Origin: DLKC01 sp002478885
Lineage (GTDB): Bacteria > Bacteroidota > Bacteroidia > Chitinophagales > Chitinophagaceae
Length of the DNA stretch: 64,000 nucleotides
Direction of reading: 5' to 3'
Assembly: GCA_046329585.1 (NCBI GenBank)
Contig: JAXLUI010000001.1
Coordinates: 186,001 to 250,000 of the forward strand
How positions within the stretch are numbered: position 1 is the first letter of the stretch; every line of letters starts with the position of its first letter. Shown here piece by piece: positions 10,205-19,038 of this stretch. The position numbers and the translations under genes were made by a program. The notes below the pieces were generated by a model. It saw nothing but the letters and a program-made list of their open reading frames with translations, was not told where the DNA came from and did no database searches.

Positions 10205-11971
10205 ATGGCACTCAAATTAAAACCTGCAGGTAAATTACTAATCATCGCCGCAGTAGTGACAACCGGAATACTAAGCGTAAGATGGTATCAAAGCCGCCCG
10301 AAAGAAGCAACACAATCTGTCGACCTGGGTAAAATAACATTGCCCGATGCTCCAAATGCATCATTAAGCACTGATGCAGTGATGCTGCAACTTCCAATGA
10401 ACGACCAGGCAGTAAATGGCGGTACACAAATCACCTGGGAACGCATGGCGTGGAACAGCCAGTTCAGTGGCATGTATGCCAATGGTGGCGTACGTACAAC
10501 AAAAAATTCTTTGTTTGATAAAGCGCACTTAGATGTGACTTATGTAAGACAGGATGATTGCAACAAACAAATGGCAGACCTTGTAAAATTTGCAAACGAT
10601 TATAAAAATAATTCAAATGCAACGGCAGTGTTGATCACGTTTATGGGTGATGGTATGCCTGCATTTATGACATCATTGGCAAAAGAGTTAGAGCCGCTTG
10701 GTGCAGAATATCAACCCATCATTATTCCTGTAGCACATGGTAAAAGTTTTGGTGAAGACCAGGTGATGGCACCGCCTTCATGGAAACAGGATCCGCACCA
10801 TGCCATTGGCAAATGTGTTGCCGGTGTATTACGTGATGGCGACATCAACATATTGCTGAAATGGGCTGGTGACAATGGTTTGAAGGTAAACCCGGATGAA
10901 ACAACTTATGATGCAAACGCCATCAACATCATTGCTGCAAACGATTTCCTGGATGCGCCTAACAAGTACATCGCTGGTTACACTGAAAAAAGAAAGATCG
11001 TTGTGAATGGTAAAACAACCGGTGTTGATACAACGGTTGGCGCAGATGCGGTTGCTACATGGACACCCGGCGACGTAAACGTTGCACAAAAGAAAGGTGG
11101 ACTTGTTACGATAGCAAGTACCAGGCAATACGCATCGCAAATGCCTAACCAAACAATCGCTATTAAGAAGTGGGCGTATGATCACAGAACAGATGTGGAG
11201 AACATGATCATTGCTCTGGCGCAAGCTGGCGACCAGGTAAGATCTTTCAATGAAGCAAAAGCATTCGCTGCAAAAGTTAGTGCTGCTGTGTACCAGGAAA
11301 AAGATGCTGACTATTGGTTGAAATATTACAACGGTATTGAAGAAAAAGATATACAAGGCCTGAAAGTGAATCTCGGTGGTTCAATGGTATTCAATCTTGC
11401 AGACATGGCAAACACGTACGGTTTAGGTGATGATAAAGTTGACCGTTACAAAGCTGTGTACAACACCTTTGGTAACCTGATGGTGAAAATGTATCCATCG
11501 TTAATGCCAACATTTATGCCTTACGAAAAGGCTGTTGACAAAAGCTTTTTGTACAGTGTAATTTCCAATCACCCTGAATTAATGGAAGGGAAAGCCATGC
11601 AAACAAACTACGCTGAAAATATTACTTCAGAAGTTTCTTCAAAGAGTTACAGCATAGAGTTTGAAACAGGTTCAGCCAACATCAAAACATCTTCTTATAA
11701 ACTGCTCGATGAAATTTTTGAATCAGCTGTTGTTGCGGAAGGTTTAAAGATTGGTGTATATGGTCACACAGATAACAAGGGCTCAGATGCAGTAAATATA
11801 CCACTTTCAGAGCAACGTGCAGAAGCTGTTAAAGCTTATCTGCAAAAGAAAGGCTTAAAAGAAAATCGTGTTGAAGCAAAAGGTTATGGTGCTGAAAAGC
11901 CAATTGCAGATAATAGCACCGAAGAAGGCAGGAGTAAAAACCGTCGTGTAGAAATTGTATTGGGTGAATAA
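10205..11971 (+). CDS. Membrane-anchored substrate-binding protein fused to an OmpA domain
   Basis: The protein has 588 aa. Residues 10-27 (KLLIIAAVVTTGILSVRW) form one hydrophobic segment without a clear cleavage site, so it is probably an inner-membrane anchor. Residues about 60-450 resemble periplasmic binding proteins of the nitrate/sulfonate type: an early WERMAWNSQFSGMYANGG segment, Walker-free alpha/beta pattern and late NLADMANTYGLGDDKVD. The last 110 residues are an OmpA/MotB peptidoglycan-binding domain, starting YSIEFETGSANIKTSSYKL, with GHTDNKGSDAVNIPLSEQRA and GRSKNRRVEIVLG at the C-terminus. The expected layout is inner-membrane anchor, binding domain in the periplasm, then attachment to the cell wall. 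The permease and ATPase genes directly downstream support a transport or sensing role. The substrate is unknown. Confidence 0.85.
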   Translation: MALKLKPAGKLLIIAAVVTTGILSVRWYQSRPKEATQSVDLGKITLPDAPNASLSTDAVMLQLPMNDQAVNGGTQITWERMAWNSQFSGMYANGGVRTTKNSLFDKAHLDVTYVRQDDCNKQMADLVKFANDYKNNSNATAVLITFMGDGMPAFMTSLAKELEPLGAEYQPIIIPVAHGKSFGEDQVMAPPSWKQDPHHAIGKCVAGVLRDGDINILLKWAGDNGLKVNPDETTYDANAINIIAANDFLDAPNKYIAGYTEKRKIVVNGKTTGVDTTVGADAVATWTPGDVNVAQKKGGLVTIASTRQYASQMPNQTIAIKKWAYDHRTDVENMIIALAQAGDQVRSFNEAKAFAAKVSAAVYQEKDADYWLKYYNGIEEKDIQGLKVNLGGSMVFNLADMANTYGLGDDKVDRYKAVYNTFGNLMVKMYPSLMPTFMPYEKAVDKSFLYSVISNHPELMEGKAMQTNYAENITSEVSSKSYSIEFETGSANIKTSSYKLLDEIFESAVVAEGLKIGVYGHTDNKGSDAVNIPLSEQRAEAVKAYLQKKGLKENRVEAKGYGAEKPIADNSTEEGRSKNRRVEIVLGE

Positions 11972-11977
11972 CATTAT

Positions 11978-12028
11978 GAACCCGGCAAAAGAACAAGAAT
12001 TAAACATCGTTGCGTCGCACACTTGTAC
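11978..12028 (-). repeat. Dispersed intergenic element with an abutting partial copy
   Basis: GAACCCGGC begins 6 nt after the stop of the binding-protein gene; 22 nt later the exact core complement GTTGCGTCGCACACTTGTAC occupies 12009-12028. Four nt beyond, GTACAAGTGGCGGCAATG (12033-12050) looks like a truncated second copy pointing the other way, so the two form the palindrome ACTTGTAC-gtca-GTACAAGT. Confidence 0.92.
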
Positions 12029-12077
12029 GTCAGTACAAGTGGCGGCAATGATTAAAGAAAAGTAAACCAAAATCAAA

Positions 12078-12935
12078 ATGGATCTGACAATTAATAAAAC
12101 GAATGCATCTGAAAAAGCGCTAACCAATGCTTCTTCAAAAAGAAGTAAAAGCTGGCTAAGTATTTTTCAACCATTTGGAAAAATCAACAAGCAAACAATC
12201 ATCGTCATGATTGTGCTGCAGGTGATCATCACATTCACCGCATGGCAAATTACCTCTGACGGTTTGATCCCTAAACCAGTTAATGTGGCAACTGCTTTCG
12301 GACAGTTGCTGGCTACCAAATTATTTTGGGACAACATGCTGGTAAGTTTATCACTAACACTGCAGGCCATGCTGTATTCAATCATCATCACATTGGCGTT
12401 TGCATATTTATCAGTGATACCTTTTTTCAAAACCATTGCACAGTTTATCGTGAAATGCAGGTACTTAACCTTAACCGGTTTGATCTTCATCTTCACCTTA
12501 CTAACCAAAGATGGAAGTGAATTAAAACTATCACTACTTGTGTTTGGTATTGTGCCCTTTTTCACCACATCATTTTTATCTGTAATTGTAAACATAGACA
12601 AACAGGAATATGAACTGTGTAAAACACTTGGTTACAACAACTGGCAAACTTTGTATGAAGTGGTCATTGTTGGTAAAGCAGACCAGGTGTTCGAAATACT
12701 CCGTCAAAACTTTGCTATTGCCTGGATGATGATCACCATGGTAGAAGGCTTAAGTATGAGCGAAGGCGGTATTGGTACATTGCTCATAAAGTTCAATAAG
12801 TACAATGATATCACAAACGTAGTCGCATTGCAACTCGTCATTTTTTTGATCGGTTTATTCTTCGACTATTTGTTAGGCATCACAAGACATTGGTTATTTC
12901 CTCACAGTAAACTAAAACAACAAACGGCATCATGA
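12078..12935 (+). CDS. ABC transporter permease (nitrate/sulfonate/taurine type)
   Basis: The 285-aa protein has about six hydrophobic segments, the first at 40-58 (TIIVMIVLQVIITFTAW). The cytoplasmic coupling loop of binding-protein-dependent permeases is visible as EYELCKTLGYNNWQTLYEVV followed by GKADQVFEILRQNFAIAW, which matches the EAA loop of SsuC/TauC/NrtB-like proteins. MVEGLSMSEGGIGTLL is also typical. Its TGA stop overlaps the start of the ATPase gene (ATGA, 12932-12935), which indicates translational coupling. It should form the inner-membrane channel served by the binding/OmpA fusion encoded upstream. Confidence 0.9.
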   Translation: MDLTINKTNASEKALTNASSKRSKSWLSIFQPFGKINKQTIIVMIVLQVIITFTAWQITSDGLIPKPVNVATAFGQLLATKLFWDNMLVSLSLTLQAMLYSIIITLAFAYLSVIPFFKTIAQFIVKCRYLTLTGLIFIFTLLTKDGSELKLSLLVFGIVPFFTTSFLSVIVNIDKQEYELCKTLGYNNWQTLYEVVIVGKADQVFEILRQNFAIAWMMITMVEGLSMSEGGIGTLLIKFNKYNDITNVVALQLVIFLIGLFFDYLLGITRHWLFPHSKLKQQTAS

Positions 12936-13726
12936 CAGCACACATAAAAACAGATACATTACTCAAAGCAGAAAACATCCATCTCTCTTATGGGGAAAAT
13001 GTAATTCTGAGAGATATCAATTTTTGTATCAGGGACATTATAAGACCTGGCATAAAACAAGGTCAGGTGGTTTCTTTAATCGGAAGAAGCGGAATTGGTA
13101 AAACACAATTGTTCAGAATACTGGCAGGTTTGCAAAAGCCAACATCCGGTACGGTAGAGTTGAAAAACAAGGAGACGGTAAAAGCCGGCGATATGGGTGT
13201 GATCTTCCAGAACTACTATTTATTTGAATGGCGAACAGTATATCAATCCTTATTGCTTGCAGCAAAACAAAATGCCGCATTGAAAGGAACAGAAAAAGAA
13301 ACCATAGACCAATATGCAGATCAGTTCAATTTGAAAGAGGAACTAAAAAAATATCCGCAACAATTATCGGGCGGGCAAAGACAAAGGGCAAGCATTATTC
13401 AGCAACTCTTAAAAGGTTCTGATTTCTTACTGCTCGATGAACCCTTCTCTGGCCTGGATGTGTGTGTGATAGACAAAGTGACAACTTTACTATTACAAGT
13501 ATCTCTTTCAGATGAACTGAAAACACTGATTATCGTGTCGCATGATATTGCAACATCGGTTGCAATTTCAGATACAGTTTGGATTCTTGGTAACGAAACC
13601 GGGAAGGACGGCGCTACCATCAAAAAAGAAATTGATTTAATTGAAAGAGACCTGGCCTGGCGCACAGACATAAAAAAAGATAAGGCATTTAACGAAACAG
13701 TGGAAGAAATTAAAGATTGCTTATAA
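12932..13726 (+). CDS. ABC transporter ATP-binding protein
   Basis: The 264-aa protein carries a complete nucleotide-binding domain: Walker A GRSGIGKTQ at 51-59, Q-loop in VIFQNYYLFEW near 90-100, signature LSGGQRQR at 145-152, Walker B FLLLDEPFSGLD from 165 and the switch His204 (IVSHD). Walker A has Thr-Gln after the Lys, as often seen in the SsuB/TauB group. The overlap with the permease start/stop shows that the two work together. The last 40 residues after the H-loop carry a charged helical tail. Confidence 0.93.
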   Translation: MTAHIKTDTLLKAENIHLSYGENVILRDINFCIRDIIRPGIKQGQVVSLIGRSGIGKTQLFRILAGLQKPTSGTVELKNKETVKAGDMGVIFQNYYLFEWRTVYQSLLLAAKQNAALKGTEKETIDQYADQFNLKEELKKYPQQLSGGQRQRASIIQQLLKGSDFLLLDEPFSGLDVCVIDKVTTLLLQVSLSDELKTLIIVSHDIATSVAISDTVWILGNETGKDGATIKKEIDLIERDLAWRTDIKKDKAFNETVEEIKDCL

Positions 13727-13798
13727 AAAGCGAAATAAGTATTTTAGGCAAACAAGAAACAGATTTTTGCAATCGCTTAGATGCACAAAGTATTAGTC

Positions 13799-13850
13799 GT
13801 ACAAGAGTGCGACGCAACCAAAGCTTAATAGGCATTCAACAGGTGGCTTC
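13799..13850 (+). repeat. Dispersed intergenic element, subfamily A
   Basis: Core GTACAAGAGTGCGACGCAAC (one change from consensus), a 23-nt middle, then GGTGGCTTC. It lies between the ATPase and SPFH genes, with its GC-rich end 37 nt before the SPFH start. Confidence 0.85.
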
Positions 13851-13887
13851 AAAGAAGTATACTTAAAAAACTTAAAACAATAACAAC

Positions 13888-15804
13888 ATGAACGCTTATG
13901 ATTTTTTTATCACCTACTGGTGGATATTGGTATTATTGCTCTTCCTGGTCTTTTACAAATTCATTCTTCGTGTATTCTTTGGCATGGTGATCGTTCCCGA
14001 GAACAGGATTGGACTCGTTACCAAAAAGTTTGTATTGGTTGGTTCCAACCGTGAACTACCCGATGGCAGAATCATCGCCACCAAAGGCGAGGCAGGTTTC
14101 CAGGCCAAAACATTGGCACCGGGTTTATACTGGAGTATGTGGCCATGGCAATACGGTGTGGATATGCAACCCTTTACGATTATTCCCGAAGGAAAAATCG
14201 GGCTTGTACTCAGTAAGGACGGCGCTGAAATACCAACAGGCCGCATATTGGCGCGGCGTGTTGAGTGCGACAATTTCCAGGATGCGCAGAAGTTCCTGGA
14301 AAACGGCGGACAGCGTGGCCGGCAGACTGCCTACGTAACGGCAGGCTCGTATCGTATAAACAACTATTTATTTGATGTTACCATTACCGACCAGGTGATC
14401 ATTCATGAAAATATGGTAGGCATCGTAACCGCACTGGACGGCGAACCAATTCCACAGGGGCAAATTGCGGGCAGTAATGTGGAAGGCCACAATAACTTCC
14501 AGGACATTGACACATTTATGAACAAAGGCGGCTGCCGCGGTTTGCAGCCACAGGTAATCCTGGCCGGTAGCTATTATATTAATCCATGGGCCGTGCAGAT
14601 TGAAGAAACACCCATGACCGATGTGCCCATTGGTTATGTTGGCGTGGTAATCAGTTATATTGGTGAGGATGGAAAAGACCTTACCGGCGAAACTTTTAAA
14701 CATGGCAATATCGTAAGCAAAGGTTTTCGCGGTGTTTGGATGGAGCCGATGGGTCCCGGTAAATACCCGGTTAACAAATACACCATGAAAGTGGAACTTG
14801 TGCCTACAACCAACCTTGTATTAAACTGGGCCAATGCAAGAAGTGAAGCGCATATGCTGGATAAAAACTTATCTACGATTACAGTGCGCAGTAAAGACGG
14901 TTTCCCTTTTAATCTTGATGTGGCGCAAATCATTCACATACCTGCAACCGAGGCGCCAAAAGTAATCGCCCGTTTTGGAAGTATGGGAAACCTCGTAAGC
15001 CAGGTGCTGGAACCTACTATCGGCAACTATTTCAGGAACTCGGCGCAGGACAGTGATGTGATCAGCTTCTTGAGCACACGTAAAGAAAGGCAAAGCTCTG
15101 CCAAAGAACATATTAAGGCAGTGCTTGACGATTATAATGTAAATGCTGTTGATACCCTGATCGGCGATATCGTTCCTCCTGAAGCTTTAATGAAAACGCT
15201 GACTGACAGGAAGATCGCCGAGGAGCAACAAAAGACTTACCAGACACAACGTATCGCGCAGGAACAAAGGCAAGGCGTGGAAAAAGAAACCGCTATTGCC
15301 GATATGCAAAAAGAGATCGTGAAAGCGCAACAGAATGTGGAAATATCTCAGCGCACTGCCGATGCCACTGTTAAAAAAGCAGAAGGTGATGCCAAGAGTG
15401 TGGTACTCCAGGTTGATGCAGAAGCCAACGCAACAAAAATGCGCGCCAACGCTGAGGCTGAAGCTACCAGGATGAGAGCAGGTGCACAGGCGGAAGCCAC
15501 TAAGCTTAATGCCAGCGCCGATGCGGAACGCATCAGCAAAACAGGTCTCGCTGAAGCGGAAAAAATTATGGCCATAGGTAAATCCACCGCCGAAGCTTAT
15601 GAACTACAGGTTAAAGCAATGGGTGGCGATAACTTTACGCGCTTTAAGATCACTGAAGAAATTGGGAAGGGCAATATTAAAATTATACCCGACATTCTCA
15701 TCGGTGGCGGCAATGGTGCCGCCGATGGAAGCCTCAGCGGCTTGATGGGCTTGCAGCTTTTGCAAATGCTGCAGGAGAAAAAGCAGGCTGAAAAGCAAAA
15801 CTAA
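13888..15804 (+). CDS. Large SPFH/flotillin-like membrane protein with four N-terminal beta repeats
   Basis: The protein has 638 aa. A hydrophobic anchor lies at about 10-33 (YWWILVLLLFLVFYKFIL). Four repeats follow, at about 34-98, 99-171, 172-242 and 245-306; each opens with a version of VPENRIGLVTKK (IPEGKIGLVLSKDG, IHENMVGIVTALDG, VPIGYVGVVISYIG) and most close with PG-x-Y or AGSYxIN. The SPFH core lies at about 300-440 (STITVRSKDGFPFNLDVAQI). After it comes a long Ala/Glu-rich helical stalk (EAEATRMRAGAQAEATKL) like the flotillin stalk, and a Gly-rich tail near residue 610. SPFH proteins form ring or cage scaffolds on membranes. It closes the coiled-coil/ABC cluster and is followed by a terminator at 15821. 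Confidence 0.9.
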   Translation: MNAYDFFITYWWILVLLLFLVFYKFILRVFFGMVIVPENRIGLVTKKFVLVGSNRELPDGRIIATKGEAGFQAKTLAPGLYWSMWPWQYGVDMQPFTIIPEGKIGLVLSKDGAEIPTGRILARRVECDNFQDAQKFLENGGQRGRQTAYVTAGSYRINNYLFDVTITDQVIIHENMVGIVTALDGEPIPQGQIAGSNVEGHNNFQDIDTFMNKGGCRGLQPQVILAGSYYINPWAVQIEETPMTDVPIGYVGVVISYIGEDGKDLTGETFKHGNIVSKGFRGVWMEPMGPGKYPVNKYTMKVELVPTTNLVLNWANARSEAHMLDKNLSTITVRSKDGFPFNLDVAQIIHIPATEAPKVIARFGSMGNLVSQVLEPTIGNYFRNSAQDSDVISFLSTRKERQSSAKEHIKAVLDDYNVNAVDTLIGDIVPPEALMKTLTDRKIAEEQQKTYQTQRIAQEQRQGVEKETAIADMQKEIVKAQQNVEISQRTADATVKKAEGDAKSVVLQVDAEANATKMRANAEAEATRMRAGAQAEATKLNASADAERISKTGLAEAEKIMAIGKSTAEAYELQVKAMGGDNFTRFKITEEIGKGNIKIIPDILIGGGNGAADGSLSGLMGLQLLQMLQEKKQAEKQN

Positions 15805-15820
15805 ATTTCATTGCTCATGC

Positions 15821-15851
15821 AAAGCCGCTCAGCGTACCGGGCGGTTTTTTT
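15821..15851 (+). terminator. Rho-independent terminator after the SPFH gene
   Basis: The arms AAAGCCGC (15821-15828) and GCGGTTTT (15841-15848) pair with one G-U wobble, and the T run continues to 15851. It lies 16 nt after the SPFH stop and would end the cluster transcript. Confidence 0.75.
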
Positions 15852-15955
15852 GTTGGTATTATATGATAAGGGTCTTCTTAGACTGCCGGCAAAGCTTTCG
15901 CGTTTTATAAGGCTTGTATCGGAAGAGTTCATTAAAACAGCTTATTTTCGGCGCT

Positions 15956-16927
15956 ATGAAAATGCTGTTTATTACCCTGCTCGTTTTGCTTTGCAAAGGG
16001 CTTTGTGCGCAGAACAAGATTACTTCAGGAAATCCAGTTATCAAAGGATGGTATGCAGACCCTGAAGCCATCATCATCAACAGTGAATATTGGATATACC
16101 CAACCTGGTCTGATGTATATGAGAAACAGGTTTTCTTTGATGCATTCTCTTCACCTGATCTTATTACGTGGACAAAGCACAGTAAAGTACTCGATACATC
16201 CAACGTAAAATGGGCAAGGCGTGCAGTATGGGCACCGGCTATCGTAGAGAAGGGCGGAAAATATTATTTATTCTTTGGCGCCAACGATATTCAGAACAAC
16301 AATGAATACGGTGGAATTGGTGTTGCCGTTGCCGACCATCCGGAAGGGCCTTTTAAAGACCTGATCGGCAAACCGCTTATTGATAAATTCTACAACGGTG
16401 CTCAGCCAATAGATCAGTTTGTTTTTAAAGATACAGACGGGAAATACTACATCATTTACGGCGGGTGGCGGCACTGCAACATTGCAAGGCTTAATAATGA
16501 CTTCACAGGCTTTATACCATTTGAAGATGGCGCAACCTTTAAAGAAATAACGCCCGAAAATTATGTGGAAGGGCCTATGATGTTTATAAAAAACAATAAG
16601 TATTATTTCATGTGGAGCGAAGGCGGGTGGACAGGGCCTGATTATTCTGTTGCCTATGCCGTAGCCGATTCTCCGTTCGGGCCTTTCGAGAGAGTCGGCA
16701 AAATATTACAACAGGATTCGGCGATTGCCACCGGTGCGGGTCATCATTCTATCATACATAACACGCAGAAAGATCTTTGGTATATTATTTATCACAGGCG
16801 GCCAATCGGAGAAACAGCTGCCAACCACCGCGTTACCTGCATAGAGCAAATGTTCTTTGATGAAAAAGGTTTGATTAAAACGGTAAAGCTCACCAACGAA
16901 GGCGTGCAGCGGCAGCCATTAAAATAA
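15956..16927 (+). CDS. Secreted glycoside hydrolase family 43-type protein
   Basis: The start at 15956 gives a signal peptide (MKMLFITLLVLLCKGLCAQ); an upstream in-frame ATG at 15914 adds 14 non-signal residues. The product has 323 aa, about the size of a single five-bladed propeller. The three acidic GH43 residues are in place: Asp35 in YADPEA (general base), Asp153 in QPIDQFVF (pKa modulator) and Glu205 in VEGPMMF (general acid). Blade motifs such as WAPAIVEKGGKYYLFF and HHSIIHNTQKDLWYII support the fold. GH43 enzymes cleave arabinose- or xylose-containing glycans; the exact substrate cannot be stated. It is monocistronic, with no SusC/SusD pair in the window. Confidence 0.9.
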   Translation: MKMLFITLLVLLCKGLCAQNKITSGNPVIKGWYADPEAIIINSEYWIYPTWSDVYEKQVFFDAFSSPDLITWTKHSKVLDTSNVKWARRAVWAPAIVEKGGKYYLFFGANDIQNNNEYGGIGVAVADHPEGPFKDLIGKPLIDKFYNGAQPIDQFVFKDTDGKYYIIYGGWRHCNIARLNNDFTGFIPFEDGATFKEITPENYVEGPMMFIKNNKYYFMWSEGGWTGPDYSVAYAVADSPFGPFERVGKILQQDSAIATGAGHHSIIHNTQKDLWYIIYHRRPIGETAANHRVTCIEQMFFDEKGLIKTVKLTNEGVQRQPLK

Positions 16928-16940
16928 ACAAGCAGTCTTT

Positions 16941-16991
16941 TGGGCCGGCTGTAATGCTGCTATCATCACCTGTTGCGTCGCACACTTGTAC
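16941..16991 (-). repeat. Dispersed intergenic element, subfamily A, left arm of a pair
   Basis: TGGGCCGGC, 22 nt middle, exact core complement at 16972-16991. It starts 13 nt after the GH43 stop. A second copy faces it at 17170. Confidence 0.92.
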
Positions 16992-17169
16992 TTACACTAC
17001 TCTACGGGGCAGCTTAACGGCCGGGGACTAATAACATGCAAAGATTCGCAGAAATGATTCGGTATTACACCCTGTGCGACTTATCTCGGCCACGTAAAAA
17101 TTCCATCACCTGACATATAATGCAAACCTTTTGTGTTGAAAATCCCAATTGCCCATTTACAAATAGAAC

Positions 17170-17189
17170 GCGCAAGGGTGCGACGCAAC
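17170..17189 (+). repeat. Dispersed intergenic element, right arm of a pair
   Basis: GCGCAAGGGTGCGACGCAAC matches the core at 17 of 20 positions. With the copy at 16972-16991 it forms a tail-to-tail pair with a spacer of 178 nt, filling the 350-nt gap before the amidohydrolase gene. The distal end is weak. Confidence 0.75.
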
Positions 17190-17277
17190 CACAGTTGCCA
17201 CATGCAATGCAGATCGCTAACAAAAAAATAAAAGCCTCTAAGCGGTAATACTTATATTTATTTTTCAAAACAACTAC

Positions 17278-18951
17278 ATGAGAAAATATCTTCTGCTGCT
17301 GCTCATCCCGGCAATGCATGCCTGTAACAACAACGCAACTACGTACGACACGATTATCCGCAACGCCATGATCTATGATGGTAACGGAGGGGCTCCATAC
17401 AAAGGCGATATTGCCATTAACGCCGATACCATCGCCGCAATGGGCGACCTGGGCAGCAGCAAAGGCAAAGAAGAAATTGACGCAAAGGGAATGGCAGTAG
17501 CGCCCGGCTTCAGCAACATGATGGGCCATTCGGAAGAAACATTATTTGAAGATAACCGCGGATTGAGCGATGTTAAACAAGGCGTAACAATGGAAGTTTT
17601 CGGCGAATCAAGCTTTGCACCATTGAACGCTACCATGAAAAAGCAAATGCAGGAAGGCCAGGGCGATATTAAATACAACGTAAGCTGGAATACACTTGGC
17701 GAATACATGAACGCCCTTGAAAAGAAAGGCATTGCTCTGAACATTTCCTCGTTTGTGGGCACAGGCACAATAAGGCAATACGTGATCGGCGAAGGCAATG
17801 TTGCACCAACGGCGCAGCAGCTCGACAGTATGAAAATGCTGGTTGACCAGGCAATGGAAGAAGGCGCCCTTGGCGTTACCAATGCACTCATTTACCCGCC
17901 CGATTTTTTTGCAAAAACCGATGAACTGATCGCATTGTCAAAAGAAGCATCGAAATATGGCGGCACTTATTCCAGCCATATGCGCAGCGAAGGCAACAGG
18001 TTTGTGGAAGCGGTTAACGAGATCATCACCATTTCAAAAGAAGCAAACATTCCTGTACATATTTACCACCTGAAAGCGGCCGGCAAAGACAACTGGAATA
18101 AGATGGACAGCGTGATAAAAATGGTGAATGATGCAAGAGCAGCCGGCATGCCGATTACTGCTGACATGTACACTTATCTTGCCGGCGCAACAGGGTTAAC
18201 TTCCTCCTTCCCTCCTACTTTGCAGGATGGCGGCTTTGGTAAACTATGGGAGCGCTTGCACGATCCTGCAATAAGAAAACAAATGGCCACAGCAATGAAC
18301 ACCAATGCCAATGACTGGGAAAACCTGTACTACGGCTGCGGTGGCGCAGAGCACGTGCTGATGCTTGGATTCAAACAGGATTCACTTAAAAAATACACCG
18401 GTAAAACTTTGGCCGAAGTGGCAAAAATGCACGGCAAGTCACCTGAAGAAACAGCCATGGATTTGATCATCGCCGACAGCACAAGAGTGGGCGTCGCCTA
18501 CTTCTTAATGAACGAAGACAACGTGAAAAAACAAGTCGCCCAACCATGGGTAAGCTTTGGCTCCGACGAAGGTTCCTATAATCCTGCAGACACGGTGTTT
18601 ATGAAATCACAACCACATCCACGGGCATATGGAAACTTTGCAAGGGTACTCGGCCATTACTCAAGAGACGAAAAGGTGCTTACCTTACAGCAAGCCATTT
18701 ACCAGTTGGCCAAGCTGCCGGTAGAAACACTGAAAATAAAAAAGCGCGGCGAACTGAAAGTGGGCAATTATGCTGATATCATCATCTTCGATCCGGCAAA
18801 AGTAAATGACCTTGCTACTTACGATAAACCTGCACAACTGGCCACCGGCATGATCGATGTATTTGTAAACGGCAAACTCATTTTAAAAGAAGGCGAACCG
18901 ACCAATGCAACACCGGGACGATTTGTAAAGGGACCGGGATACAAACAATAG
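17278..18951 (+). CDS. Amidohydrolase of the D-aminoacylase (N-acyl-D-amino-acid deacylase) family, probable lipoprotein
   Basis: The protein has 557 aa. The N-terminus (MRKYLLLLLIPAMHAC, then Asn-rich) suggests a lipoprotein anchored at Cys16, though His at -2 is not canonical. Family motifs are clear: PGFSNMMGHSEE near 77-87, YSSHMRSEG, HIYHLKAAGK, ITADMYTYLAGATGL, and HPRAYGNFARVLGHYSRDE followed by VGNYADIIIFDP. These enzymes remove acyl groups from N-acyl-D-amino acids in a metal-dependent TIM barrel. The first metal motif, usually His-x-His after PGFID, reads Met82-Gly83-His84, so one metal ligand is missing. The chemistry may therefore differ from the textbook reaction. Confidence 0.85.
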   Translation: MRKYLLLLLIPAMHACNNNATTYDTIIRNAMIYDGNGGAPYKGDIAINADTIAAMGDLGSSKGKEEIDAKGMAVAPGFSNMMGHSEETLFEDNRGLSDVKQGVTMEVFGESSFAPLNATMKKQMQEGQGDIKYNVSWNTLGEYMNALEKKGIALNISSFVGTGTIRQYVIGEGNVAPTAQQLDSMKMLVDQAMEEGALGVTNALIYPPDFFAKTDELIALSKEASKYGGTYSSHMRSEGNRFVEAVNEIITISKEANIPVHIYHLKAAGKDNWNKMDSVIKMVNDARAAGMPITADMYTYLAGATGLTSSFPPTLQDGGFGKLWERLHDPAIRKQMATAMNTNANDWENLYYGCGGAEHVLMLGFKQDSLKKYTGKTLAEVAKMHGKSPEETAMDLIIADSTRVGVAYFLMNEDNVKKQVAQPWVSFGSDEGSYNPADTVFMKSQPHPRAYGNFARVLGHYSRDEKVLTLQQAIYQLAKLPVETLKIKKRGELKVGNYADIIIFDPAKVNDLATYDKPAQLATGMIDVFVNGKLILKEGEPTNATPGRFVKGPGYKQ

Positions 18952-18986
18952 CGCTAAACATAATTATCTTTCAACAACCCACACTA

Positions 18987-19024
18987 AAGCTGCTGCGCGG
19001 TTCAACCGGAATGTGCAGCAGCTT
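18987..19024 (+). terminator. Terminator-like hairpin after the amidohydrolase
   Basis: AAGCTGCTGC (18987-18996) and GCAGCAGCTT (19015-19024) form a perfect 10-bp stem with an 18-nt loop, followed by GTTTTC. It lies 35 nt after the amidohydrolase stop and only 14 nt before the permease start, so it might instead act as a leader structure for the permease. Confidence 0.65.
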
Positions 19025-19038
19025 GTTTTCAAAATAAA

